Origin: Sorangiineae bacterium NIC37A_2
GTDB lineage: Bacteria; Myxococcota_A; Polyangia; Polyangiales; Polyangiaceae
Reading direction: 5' to 3'
Assembly: GCA_002085155.1 (NCBI GenBank)
Contig: NASX01000010.1
Location: forward strand, 19,476 to 83,475
Length of the DNA stretch: 64,000 nt
Position numbers and translations under genes: made by a program. Positions 27,671 to 35,614 of the stretch are shown here, piece by piece. The notes under the pieces are model-generated. The model was given only the letters and a program-made list of their open reading frames with translations. It made no database searches and was not told where the DNA came from. The stretch's first letter is position 1. Each line of letters starts with the position of its first letter.

Positions 27671-28453
27671 TTACGCAACGATCATGCCGTAATTCGCGGC
27701 CTCTCGTTGGGCCGTCATCACGAGCGAGAGCGAGTCTGAGGAGGCTTCGTGGCGGTGCCACCAGCCCCGCGGAAGATACAAGACGTCGCCTTCTGACAGC
27801 TGTGCCATCCAAAGCCGCGAGGTCTCGAAGCGGTGGGCGTCGAGGTCATCGTCAGGCATTCCTTGGTCTGTGAGGAGCGTGTTGGGGCGGAAGTAGTGCC
27901 GCCGTGTGCCTTGCGACTGGACGAAGAACGCAGGTCCCTCGGAGGTTCGCCAGGCGTCCCGATGAGAGCGTTCGGAACACATCTCAAAAGCTCGACGGAT
28001 CCCCCTTTCCCGGGGTGCGTCCGCGAGAGTGCGCTCCGCCTCTTGCAAGACTCGGGCTGTGGGTCCTTCCGCCCTGCTCCGATCGCCGGTTCGCCGAACG
28101 TGGGCGCTGGCTGAAACCTGAACGCTTCCAGCCCCCAGTTGTTCCTGAACACTTCGCGCAAACGAACGAAGCACAGGGCAGAAGCGCTCTGCTCCCGAAA
28201 TGACCACACTGAGGCCAAGTTGCTCTTTCGAACCCGCTTTGCTCTGCGTCTCACTCGCCTCACGGACAAGACGAGCTTCCGCGTCAGCGCTTTCGAGGAG
28301 TCCCTCAAAATGGGACCAGCCGAAACAGAACTCGGGAGTCGAGATCATCCGAGAGAGGACAAAGGGCTCGCTTCCGAGGTACCGCGTTTCAAAGGCGGGG
28401 AGGCAGCTCGTGAGGAGCCGTTCGGAGCGGATTCTAGTGATCGGTGCGTTCAT
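27671..28453 (-). CDS. JmjC/cupin-fold Fe(II)/2-oxoglutarate oxygenase-like protein
   Basis: A 260-aa protein. The C-terminal region GDVLYLPRGWWHRHEA is the hallmark of cupin_8/JmjC oxygenases and supplies the distal iron His. Upstream, SHRDAWRTS, then FFVQSQGTRRHYF, fits the HxD iron pair and the 2-oxoglutarate strand. The N-terminal part is divergent. Family members hydroxylate proteins or small molecules. ATG 28453 is assigned without a strong ribosome site; the open frame runs further upstream. It heads a two-gene unit with the cytochrome c lipoprotein. Confidence 0.72.
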   Translation of the reverse strand: MNAPITRIRSERLLTSCLPAFETRYLGSEPFVLSRMISTPEFCFGWSHFEGLLESADAEARLVREASETQSKAGSKEQLGLSVVISGAERFCPVLRSFARSVQEQLGAGSVQVSASAHVRRTGDRSRAEGPTARVLQEAERTLADAPRERGIRRAFEMCSERSHRDAWRTSEGPAFFVQSQGTRRHYFRPNTLLTDQGMPDDDLDAHRFETSRLWMAQLSEGDVLYLPRGWWHRHEASSDSLSLVMTAQREAANYGMIVA

Positions 28454-28857
28454 GGTTCTTGTGTGGTTCTGGGGAGGGCCGAGCACTCTTGTGCGCGGGT
28501 GAGGCATTTGCGCTGAGTCATTCGAGAGACCCGGGCGCGGAGCGGAGTCATGGTCCTCGTCGGGGCGACAGCGGCAGGGGCGGCGCAAAGCGCAGGTCCC
28601 TGAGCGCGACCTGTCGTCCCAACGAGGTGTGACGCAGCCCGACCAGAGCAAAGGGCATGCCGTCGAAATTTCTCGCGTAATCCCGGAACTTCACGGGCGG
28701 AGTGCAATGTCGGCCGGCGAATCAGCCGATGCCTGCGAGGGGTGGCAGGCTGTGCCAGCGGATCTGAGACGAAACTGCGCCGAGGCAAGGTCCCGCCTGC
28801 GGCATTCCGCTACACGAACCGCGTAGGCAGCCAGCAGCTCCCAGCCCGAATGGGTCA

Positions 28858-28873
28858 TGGCACACTGCGTGCT
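28858..28873 (+). promoter_or_regulatory. Sigma-54-like -24/-12 promoter for the ferritin-like gene at 28902
   Basis: TGGCAC, five bases, then GTGCT has one mismatch from the sigma-54 consensus. The predicted start near 28884 lies just before the AGGAG ribosome site of the next gene, which is a good arrangement. Confidence 0.42.
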
Positions 28874-28901
28874 TTTGGTCCCTCTTCAGGAGCCCATACC
28901 C

Positions 28902-29519
28902 ATGAAGAAAACTTCCTACGATACGGACCAAGTCACCGAACTCCTCTATCAAGCCCTCGAAACCGAGCTCGGGGGAGAACAAATCTACGAGCAGGCGGTG
29001 AGTGCTGCCCAAAATAGCGACCTCAAGAAAGAGTGGAGCAAGTACCTCAAGGAAACGAAGAATCACCAGAAGATCCTTCTGGGCGTTTTCCAGGAGCTCG
29101 GCCTCGATCCGGAGGTAGAAACTCCGGGACGCGCTGTGGTCCGGCTCCTGGGCGAGTCACTCGTCGAAGCCATCCAGGAGGCTGTCTCTGAAGGAGACGA
29201 AGACGCAGCGCAGATCGTCGCCGCCGAATGTGTGGTTTTGGCCGAGACCAAGGATCATCTCAACTGGGAGCTGATCGGCCATGTGGCGGAGAACGGGAGC
29301 GGCCCCTTCAAGGACGCTCTGAAGCGCGCCTTCGAAGAGGTCGAGACCGAAGAGGACCACCACCTCTATCACACCAAGGGCTGGTGCCGGGAGCTCTGGA
29401 TCGAATCCTTGGGCCTGCCCGCAGCCCTTCCGCCGCCGGAAGAGATCAAGAAGGTGGAGACCGCGATCGGCGCTGCTCGCGCCGAAAAGGCTCGTGAGCC
29501 TTACGTGCAGAAGCACTAA
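28902..29519 (+). CDS. Ferritin-like domain protein
   Basis: A 205-aa helical protein. Helix 1 LLYQALETELGGEQIYEQAV and later helices (EWSKYLKETKNHQKIL, VAAECVVLAETKDHLNWELI, FEEVETEEDHHLYH) carry the repeated Glu and His pattern of carboxylate-bridged diiron or ferritin-like proteins. Iron or stress function is inferred. ATG 28902 has AGGAG about 9 nt upstream. It is flanked by a sigma-54-like promoter and a strong terminator, so it is a single-gene transcript. It is unrelated in detail to the DUF2383-type protein at 24657. Confidence 0.82.
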   Translation: MKKTSYDTDQVTELLYQALETELGGEQIYEQAVSAAQNSDLKKEWSKYLKETKNHQKILLGVFQELGLDPEVETPGRAVVRLLGESLVEAIQEAVSEGDEDAAQIVAAECVVLAETKDHLNWELIGHVAENGSGPFKDALKRAFEEVETEEDHHLYHTKGWCRELWIESLGLPAALPPPEEIKKVETAIGAARAEKAREPYVQKH

Positions 29520-29538
29520 CAGCACCGAGAAAGACATC

Positions 29539-29577
29539 GAGCGACCTGGAGCGCCTCTGCGCGACTCCGGGTCGCTC
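29539..29577 (+). terminator. Strong intrinsic terminator of the ferritin-like gene
   Basis: GAGCGACCTGGAG pairs with CTCCGGGTCGCTC (13 bp, one G-U) across a 13-nt loop, followed by a T-rich stretch (TTCATTTGTTT), 20 nt after the stop codon. Confidence 0.78.
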
Positions 29578-29601
29578 TTCATTTGTTTGTGCGACCAGCA
29601 G

Positions 29602-29730
29602 GTGCATCGCACGCGCATCACCGTCCGCGTTTGGACTAGCACCGAAGAGATGCATCGCACGCGCCCCCCGTCCGCGTTTGGAACTAGCCCCGAAGAGCAC
29701 GCGCATCACCGTCCGCGTTTGGACCAGCCC
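29602..29730. repeat. Imperfect tandem repeat, about 49-bp unit, 2.7 copies
   Basis: Three successive units share GCATCGCACGCGC followed by CCGTCCGCGTTTGGA, AC(T/C)AGC and CGAAGAG. Units begin near 29602, 29651 and 29699; the third lacks its end. The stretch lies between the ferritin terminator and the 3' end of the DUF2231 gene and has no convincing gene. A weaker echo (CGTTTGGACTCAGC) occurs near 30510. Confidence 0.75.
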
Positions 29731-29768
29731 TTCCAACAATTTTCGAAGAACGCAGCCGAGAGCGGACC

Positions 29769-30218
29769 TCAGTTCGGGTCTACAAATCGCGGCACCGTCG
29801 GCTCCATTCCGACGCCGTCCTGGTAGACCAAATAGCCCCCCACGGCTCCCGTCGCTCCGAGCAGAAGTGCGCCGAGGACCGAGAGTGAGAGCGCTCCTTT
29901 GCTCGCCGGCTCTCCTTGGTTCTTCCAGCGCAGAGCGAGGGTCAGCGCGTAGGCCGCGGTGGCAAGAGCAGCCAAGACTCCGTGAATGATCATGCGAACG
30001 TGCGCTTCGTCCGTTGGTACGGGCGCCGTGAAGAACGCAACGAGCCCTCCAAGGGCCGCGATCGGAGCCGAGATCACGCCAGCGGCAAGGAGCCCCACAG
30101 CGACGCGGCTCAGCCCTTCTTTTCTTCGGCTGCGCGCGACGAATTCGAGCAGCGTCGAGGAGAAGAGGAAGGCGAGGGGAAAATGGACGAAGGCTGGATG
30201 AAGTTCCCAAATATTCAT
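29769..30218 (-). CDS. DUF2231-type membrane protein
   Basis: A 149-aa inner-membrane protein with four hydrophobic segments. It starts with the family-typical MNIWELHPAFVHFPLAFLFSS, where conserved His residues may bind metal or haem, and has GLVAFFTAPV and VRMIIHGVLAALATAAY with a further His. DUF2231 is uncharacterised but often sits near redox or oxygen-related genes. ATG 30218 is chosen because the family starts there. It lies downstream of a gene-free stretch. Confidence 0.8.
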   Translation of the reverse strand: MNIWELHPAFVHFPLAFLFSSTLLEFVARSRRKEGLSRVAVGLLAAGVISAPIAALGGLVAFFTAPVPTDEAHVRMIIHGVLAALATAAYALTLALRWKNQGEPASKGALSLSVLGALLLGATGAVGGYLVYQDGVGMEPTVPRFVDPN

Positions 30219-30793
30219 GTGCTGGTTCCGTGAGAAAGCGGACCCGAATTGGATCGAGGTCATTCGTCAGCAATGGGCATGCCACGCGAGACCAGCGCCT
30301 TTGGCTCCGGGGTTTCTCTGGCGCAGCAAAACGCGAACGGTCACGCGTTTTCGAACGGCGGGCGTCTCGGCCACTCTCGGGGGGGCGGGATGCTCGAGTC
30401 ACGTCAGTGCGGCGGCGGAGCGAACGAGTGAACCCGAAGCTGGATCTTTTCCGAACGTTCGCTCCGCCGCCGATGTGGGTGCAAGCGGGCCAGACAGACT
30501 CAGCCGAAGGCTCGTTTGGACTCAGCCTTTTGTGATGGACCGGGGCCCAAAAAACCAAGGGGCATGGCACCGAACATGCATGCAGCCAGGCATGCGCTTG
30601 GTCCTTAGCGCTCCCGAAGAGCGCCCCTATCCTCCTCTCGTTCGTGAACAAGTCTTCACGAGGAGCTCGCACCGTCACGCCTCCTTGCGAGGCATTGAAA
30701 GAGGGGCGAGGAGCCGTCCTCCCCTCGGCGGCACGGTCCGTTTGCTGCTCTGGATGACCCGTCGCAGCCTGAGAGAGTTTCTCCACCTCTCCC
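30219..30793. other. Gene-poor interval with a 17-bp inverted repeat
   Basis: About 575 bp without a credible gene; the open frames here have no ribosome site and low-quality translations. At 30410-30426 and 30456-30472 a 17-bp perfect inverted repeat (core GGCGGCGGAGCGAACG) flanks a 29-nt spacer. A degenerate echo of the 29.6-kb tandem repeat occurs near 30510. The promoter for the FAD oxidoreductase at 30794 must lie at the right end. Confidence 0.6.
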
Positions 30794-32233
30794 ATGTATG
30801 ACGCGGTCGTCGTCGGAAGCGGCCCCAATGGTCTCGCAGCTGCCGCGGTACTGGGCCGGGAGGGGTACTCGGTCCTTGTCGTCGAGGCGGCCTCGAGTCC
30901 TGGCGGAGGCACCCGCACCGAAGAGCTAACGCTCCCAGGATACCTTCATGACGTCTGCTCCGCGGTCCATCCGCTCGCGGTGGCGTCACCGCTGTTCCGC
31001 TCCCTCGAGCTCGAGAAACACGGCGTCACCTGGTGTCATGCAAAAGCGCCCCTGGCCCATGTGCTGGACGACGAGCGCGCCCTCACCTTAGAGCGCAGCG
31101 TGGCCGAGACAGCTGCCCAGCTCGGCCGTGACCGTGCTCGCTACGAAGATCTCGTGACTCCTCTCGTCGAACGCTTCGACGACCTGGTCGAGATGTTCGT
31201 GGGGCCGCTGCAGTTTCCCCGTCGCCCCCTGCTCGGCCTCAGGTTCGCGCGAAATGCTCTCCTTTCCATGAAGTGTCTCGCGCAGCGCTTCGAAGCGCCC
31301 GAGGCCCGCGCCCTTCTGGCCGGCGCCGCAGCTCACTCGATGTTGCCGCTCGATGTGGCCGGGACAGCCGCCTTCGCGCTCATCTTGGCGGTCTCCGGAC
31401 ATGCGGTCGGTTGGCCTGTCGCCGAAGGGGGCTCGCATTCGATCGCGCGAGCGTTGCTCGCTCAGATCGATGGGTTCGGCGGCGAGGTCTGGCTCGACCA
31501 CCGGGTGCGCAGCAGAGGCGACTTACCTCCGGCGCGCGTCTATCTTTTCGACGTCACGCCGCGTCAGCTCCTCGCGATCGACGACGGCTGGCTCCCGGAC
31601 TCCTATCGAAAGCGCCTAGCTCGCTACCGTTACGGACCCGGTGTGTTCAAGATCGACTGGGCGCTCGACGGGCCCGTTCCCTGGAGGAACCCCGCCTGCC
31701 GCCGTGCGACAACGATTCATCTCTGGGGCCAGGCAGGTCAAATGCATGCGGCCGAGAGCGCTCCCCACGATGGCAGAGTCGCAGAGCAGCCCTTTGTTCT
31801 CTTCGTGCAGCCTACGCTCGCAGATCCAAGTCGCGCCCCTTGGGGAAAACACACGGGCTGGGCTTACTGTCACGTCCCTGCCTTCTCTCATCACGACATC
31901 ACAGCTCGCATCGAAGCCATGGTCGAGCGGTTTGCGCCGGGATTCCGGGATTTGATCCTCGCCCGTCACACGCGCAACGCAGCCCAAATGGAAGAGTATA
32001 ACCCGAATTTCGTGGGCGGGGATATCAACGGCGGCGCGGCGACCCTTGACCAGCTCTTCTTCCGGCCCGTCGTGAGCCTCGACCCCTATTCGACCCCGAA
32101 TCCGCGAGTATTTCTCTGCTCTTCGGCCACGCCGCCCGGAGGCGGCGTTCACGGCCTGTGTGGCTCATTTGCGGCCAAGAGCGCGCTCCGGCGGCTCCGT
32201 GGAAGTCATGAGCCGCCTCGACTCCTCGGCTGA
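30794..32233 (+). CDS. FAD-dependent phytoene desaturase-like oxidoreductase (COG1233)
   Basis: A 479-aa flavoprotein. The dinucleotide-binding motif VVVGSGPNGLAAAA at residues 5-18 and SSPGGGTRTEELTLPG following the first strand are typical of the phytoene desaturase/amine-oxidase superfamily. The C-terminal region ends with ATPPGGGVHGLCG, which covers the FAD. Members desaturate, saturate or isomerise carotenoids or other hydrophobic substrates; there is no carotenoid gene nearby, so the substrate is open. ATG 30794 follows CACCTCTCCC without a clear ribosome site. Confidence 0.87.
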   Translation: MYDAVVVGSGPNGLAAAAVLGREGYSVLVVEAASSPGGGTRTEELTLPGYLHDVCSAVHPLAVASPLFRSLELEKHGVTWCHAKAPLAHVLDDERALTLERSVAETAAQLGRDRARYEDLVTPLVERFDDLVEMFVGPLQFPRRPLLGLRFARNALLSMKCLAQRFEAPEARALLAGAAAHSMLPLDVAGTAAFALILAVSGHAVGWPVAEGGSHSIARALLAQIDGFGGEVWLDHRVRSRGDLPPARVYLFDVTPRQLLAIDDGWLPDSYRKRLARYRYGPGVFKIDWALDGPVPWRNPACRRATTIHLWGQAGQMHAAESAPHDGRVAEQPFVLFVQPTLADPSRAPWGKHTGWAYCHVPAFSHHDITARIEAMVERFAPGFRDLILARHTRNAAQMEEYNPNFVGGDINGGAATLDQLFFRPVVSLDPYSTPNPRVFLCSSATPPGGGVHGLCGSFAAKSALRRLRGSHEPPRLLG

Positions 32234-32253
32234 GCGCAGGGGCGGCCCAACTG

Positions 32254-32628
32254 TCACTTCGCCTGCTCTGCTTCGTATTCCACGATCGGTTTGAACCCGC
32301 CCCAGAACATACGCTTGCCGTCGAAGACACTCGCGAACTCATCGGGACCACCGAAGCGAGGATCTTGCATCCCTCGCTGCCATGCGAGGTCACGGGTCTC
32401 CTTATCGGGCCAAAGGGCATAGGCGGCTACGACAGTCTCTTCCTCCGTCGCAGCCACAGCGCGATAGAAGTCCGTGACTTCGCCCCGGGGCACATCATCG
32501 GCGACCGCCTCACAGTAACGAAGGAGCCCGTGCTCCCTCATGACCGTCTTGAAGATCTCAGCCATTTGGCGGTACCTTTCTTCGTTCCCTTTCGGGAGCG
32601 GGAGCGCAAAGAAATCAACGTAGGACAT
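32254..32628 (-). CDS. DUF1428 family protein
   Basis: A 124-aa ferredoxin-like (dimeric alpha-beta barrel type) protein. MSYVDFFALPLPKGNEERYRQ, the GEVTDFYRAVAA strand and FDGKRMFWGGFKPIVE at the C-terminus are the conserved ends of DUF1428. The biochemical role is unknown. ATG 32628 is decided by AAGGAG about 10 nt upstream and by the family N-terminus; the frame is open to 32772. Confidence 0.88.
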   Translation of the reverse strand: MSYVDFFALPLPKGNEERYRQMAEIFKTVMREHGLLRYCEAVADDVPRGEVTDFYRAVAATEEETVVAAYALWPDKETRDLAWQRGMQDPRFGGPDEFASVFDGKRMFWGGFKPIVEYEAEQAK

Positions 32629-33262
32629 TTTCTGGTTCTCTCCTTTCGCGGCGCACCGTACCGAGAGATGCCTCCGACTAGAATAAGTAGACCGTCGAGC
32701 TTCGAGTGAAGACCCCAAGCGCCCCCAACGCGCTTCTCGCCGCCCCCCCGGATGCCTGGTCGCCGGACCCACGCTGAGCCCCGACCCTACGCTGCTCGCC
32801 TCGGGCCCGCCGAGGCGCTTGATGCTGACCGTCTGCCCCCACGCCGCGCGCTTTCGTTTGTGATGCTATTGTGACCACCTGGGACGCAGCCGTGACACAC
32901 CCGAGCCCAGAGAGTCGTGCGAGTGCCCGCGCCCCCGAGGCGCGTTATTGCGTAGACCTGCCCAGATGGGCGCGAACGGTCACCCGAGGGAATGCCCGAG
33001 GAAGCAGAAAGTGAGAACTCTCACGGTTGTCAGCTTCCATGGCAATTTTGATAGGTTTTTTGCGTCGCCGGGGTCCTGCGCTTGAGAAAATTCAGCAGTG
33101 TCGGACGGAGGTGCGCTTTTTTCCGGCTCCCTGTCCACTTAGGGGGCGGCTTCGAGTGGCAGGGTCGGCTACCTTGGACCCGTATCCGGAGCTCGGACGC
33201 ATTCGTCCCAGCCCCCCGAGCCTGAACTCACCATTCCTTTTTGCCCCTTACGACTGAGAGCC
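32629..33262. other. Gene-free divergent interval
   Basis: 634 bp between the divergently transcribed DUF1428 and GH45 genes. I see no convincing coding frame, RNA gene or strong repeat. It should hold both promoters and is unusually long for this dense region; an AT-richer patch lies near 33030-33130. Confidence 0.5.
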
Positions 33263-34600
33263 ATGGGAACTCCTTCCTCTTCGTTTCGACGCCCCTCCTT
33301 CTTGTCCCTTTCCGCCCTCGGCTTCGCTGTCGCGCTCGTCTCGACCGGCGGCTGCACCGATGGCCTCACTCCGGGCTCGGAAACTGGAGGGAACGTCACC
33401 GCCACCGGCAGCGTTACGGGAGCAGGCGGGGGCGCGGGAGGCGGCTTCGTGGCAACGGGAGCCACATCGGGCATCGGCGGGCTCGTCTCGAGCGGCGCAG
33501 CCCCCAGCGTTGGTGGTGGACCCACGGGGAGCGGGAATGCGCCCGGCGCCGGTGGGGGCGTCCAAGGGGTAGGTGGCGCTGGAACGAGCAGCGGCGGAGC
33601 GCCCTGCGTGGACGTGGAACCGCCCCCGGACCCCGAGTGGCCGGGTGCTACCTGTGAGAACTGGGCAACCGAGACGGAAGAGTGTGACAAGGCCTGGTTC
33701 GCGAAGTACTGCGACGCGAGCTGCGGACGCTGTGTCCCCGAAGACGGCGGTCCTGGAGGCGGCACTGGCGGCGCTCCCCCCTGTGAAGACAAGCCCTACC
33801 CGCCGCAGCCCGACTGGCCCGACGCGACCTGCGCGGACTGGGCCACGGAGGCCGACGCCTGTGGCGAGAGCTGGTTCGCTGGCTACTGCGACATCACCTG
33901 CGGGCGCTGCGTCCCTGAAGGCGGTACCGGTTCAGGCGGCGGCCCGAGCGGCGTGGACTGCTCGAGTGCGGGTCTGCCGAAAGTGAACGGCGGCGAGGGC
34001 TTCGCGACCCGTTACTGGGACTGCTGCCAGCCTCATTGTGCGCAGTTCGATGGTCACCGCTGCGGCCAGGACGGCATTCAGAGGACCGGCGACTCGAACA
34101 GCGCTTGCAACGGCGGCGGCTCCTTCGCTTGTTACGACGAAGCGCCCAAGGCCGTCTCGGATTGTCTCTCCTACGGCCACATCGCCAAGGCCAATCCGAA
34201 CTGCGGCCAATGTTACCGCATCGAGTTCACGGGCCAGGGCGAGCACAACGCCAACGATCCCGGCTCCAAGGCCATCAAGGGCAAGCAGATGATCGTGAAG
34301 GTGACGAACACCGGGAGCGACGTCGCCGGCAACCAGTTCGATCTCATGGTGCCCGGCGGCGGCGTCGGCCAGTTCAACGCTTGCAGCCGTCAGTGGGGAA
34401 CCAATGATCTCGGAGCCCAGTACGGCGGCTTCCTCACGAACTGCTCAGGGTCTCACTCAGCGAAGAAGGACTGCGTCCGTCAGAACTGCATGAAGATCCC
34501 AGCGGGCCCGGCGCGCGACGGTTGCCTCTGGTTTGTCGACTGGTTCGAGGTCGCGGACAACCCGAAGTTCACTTCGGAGCCCACGAACTGCCCGTTCTGA
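33263..34600 (+). CDS. Lipoprotein endoglucanase GH45 with two ShK-toxin-like modules
   Basis: A 445-aa surface lipoprotein with lipobox TGGC. After a Gly/Ala linker (to about 112) come two six-cysteine modules (about 113-155 and 172-215). Each has the spacing of ShKT domains: C-x-D, then C-x-x-WA, then YC-x-x-(S/T)CGRC. A second short linker leads to a GH45 domain: TRYWDCCQPHC carries the base Asp, GSDVAG the assisting Asp, and QFDLMVPGGGVG the acid Asp. CGQCYRIEF and GCLWFVDWFEVADNP are also family-typical. Endoglucanase activity on beta-1,4-glucan is expected. Confidence 0.9.
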   Translation: MGTPSSSFRRPSFLSLSALGFAVALVSTGGCTDGLTPGSETGGNVTATGSVTGAGGGAGGGFVATGATSGIGGLVSSGAAPSVGGGPTGSGNAPGAGGGVQGVGGAGTSSGGAPCVDVEPPPDPEWPGATCENWATETEECDKAWFAKYCDASCGRCVPEDGGPGGGTGGAPPCEDKPYPPQPDWPDATCADWATEADACGESWFAGYCDITCGRCVPEGGTGSGGGPSGVDCSSAGLPKVNGGEGFATRYWDCCQPHCAQFDGHRCGQDGIQRTGDSNSACNGGGSFACYDEAPKAVSDCLSYGHIAKANPNCGQCYRIEFTGQGEHNANDPGSKAIKGKQMIVKVTNTGSDVAGNQFDLMVPGGGVGQFNACSRQWGTNDLGAQYGGFLTNCSGSHSAKKDCVRQNCMKIPAGPARDGCLWFVDWFEVADNPKFTSEPTNCPF

Positions 34601-34625
34601 GAGAGACTGAGCTCGGACTCGGTGG

Positions 34626-34663
34626 CGGCCCTTCTTCCCTTCGCGGAGGAGGGGCCGTTTCGT
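34626..34663 (+). terminator. Intrinsic terminator of the GH45 gene
   Basis: CGGCCCTTCTTCC pairs with GGAGGAGGGGCCG (13 bp with two G-U pairs) across a 6-nt loop, followed by TTTCGTT, 25 nt after the stop. Confidence 0.7.
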
Positions 34664-34704
34664 TGAGACGAGCCGGCGCAGCGTGCCGTCCCCGGATCGT
34701 GGAC

Positions 34705-35568
34705 TCACTTCCCGATCCTGAGGACGAGCTCCCCGGCGTCGTAGGGAGCTCGTACCTTCGCGTCGTTGTCGAAATAGAAGTACACGTCACGCGGCTGCCC
34801 GCTCGGCGCTCGCTCGGCGGTGAGATCTACGCCGCGAGGTTGCCTCCCCTCACGCCAGCTGTTGACCCGCCTCGCCCAGGTGTCGAGCTGCGCGGGGGAG
34901 TAGCCGCTCTCGTAGATCTTCTCCCCGCCATGGAGACGGACATAAACGAAAGGGGCCGTTAGGTCGAAGAACAACGGAAAGTCCGGCGCGTCGGCTACCA
35001 CAAGTCCGATCGAATGCTCTCGGAGCAGCGCGATAAACGCCGGGTCGCAGAAGGAAGGATGACGCAGCTCGACGGCGTGGTGGAGATTCCGATCGGGGCC
35101 CCTTTGAGCGACGAAAGGCGCGACCCGACCGTCGTGCTTCTTCGCGAGGCGCTCGGCTTCCCGGACCGTTTTGGGGAGCAGCCGGAGGAAAGCCTCAAAG
35201 CGCTCGTCCCAGGGGAAGGTTCGCGGAAACTGCCAAAGAAAAGGACCGAGCTTCTCTTCGAGGGAGAGGACACCAGATGCAAAGAAGTTCGCGAGGGGGA
35301 CTTCGACGTCGCGGAGCTTCTTCATGTGAGTGATGTAGCGGCTGCCTTTGACGGCGAAGACGAAGCCCCTCGGGGTCTCAGTGTACCAACGCTGATAAGA
35401 TTCGGGCCGCTGCAGAGAGTAGAAGGACCCGTTGATCTCGACGGTGTCGAAGCGCGCGCTCAGATATTCGAGCTCGCGGCGCTGCGGAAGCTCGGACGGA
35501 TAAAACGTCTTCCGCCAGCCTTGATAGCGCCAGCCCGACACACCCACCCGAACTTTCCCGCGCGCCAT
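34705..35568 (-). CDS. DUF72 family TIM-barrel protein (YecE-like)
   Basis: A 287-aa protein. It starts VRVGVSGWRYQGWRKTFYP, has EINGSFYSLQRPESYQRW, FVFAVKGSRYITH, LWQFP, the HAVELRHPSF strand and FVYVRLHGGEKIYESGY, all hallmarks of DUF72. The family has a TIM-barrel-like fold and no settled reaction; links with DNA repair and Fe-S context have been suggested. ATG 35568 is supported by GAGGAAA directly upstream. It is the last gene of the LigD-Ku operon, 47 nt beyond the Ku stop. Confidence 0.9.
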   Translation of the reverse strand: MARGKVRVGVSGWRYQGWRKTFYPSELPQRRELEYLSARFDTVEINGSFYSLQRPESYQRWYTETPRGFVFAVKGSRYITHMKKLRDVEVPLANFFASGVLSLEEKLGPFLWQFPRTFPWDERFEAFLRLLPKTVREAERLAKKHDGRVAPFVAQRGPDRNLHHAVELRHPSFCDPAFIALLREHSIGLVVADAPDFPLFFDLTAPFVYVRLHGGEKIYESGYSPAQLDTWARRVNSWREGRQPRGVDLTAERAPSGQPRDVYFYFDNDAKVRAPYDAGELVLRIGK

Positions 35569-35614
35569 TTTCCTCGCCTCACGTCGCGCCGCTCGGCATG
35601 AGCGGCGCAGAAAG

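Noticed and set aside
30217-30801. 194-codon plus-strand frame in the gap before the FAD oxidoreductase
   Set aside because: No ribosome site, no recognisable domain, and it contains the 17-bp inverted repeat.
29446-30918. 490-codon minus-strand open frame
   Set aside because: It crosses the tandem repeat, the DUF2231 gene and the start of the FAD gene, has no ribosome site and no domain; long open frames are expected on antisense strands at this GC content.
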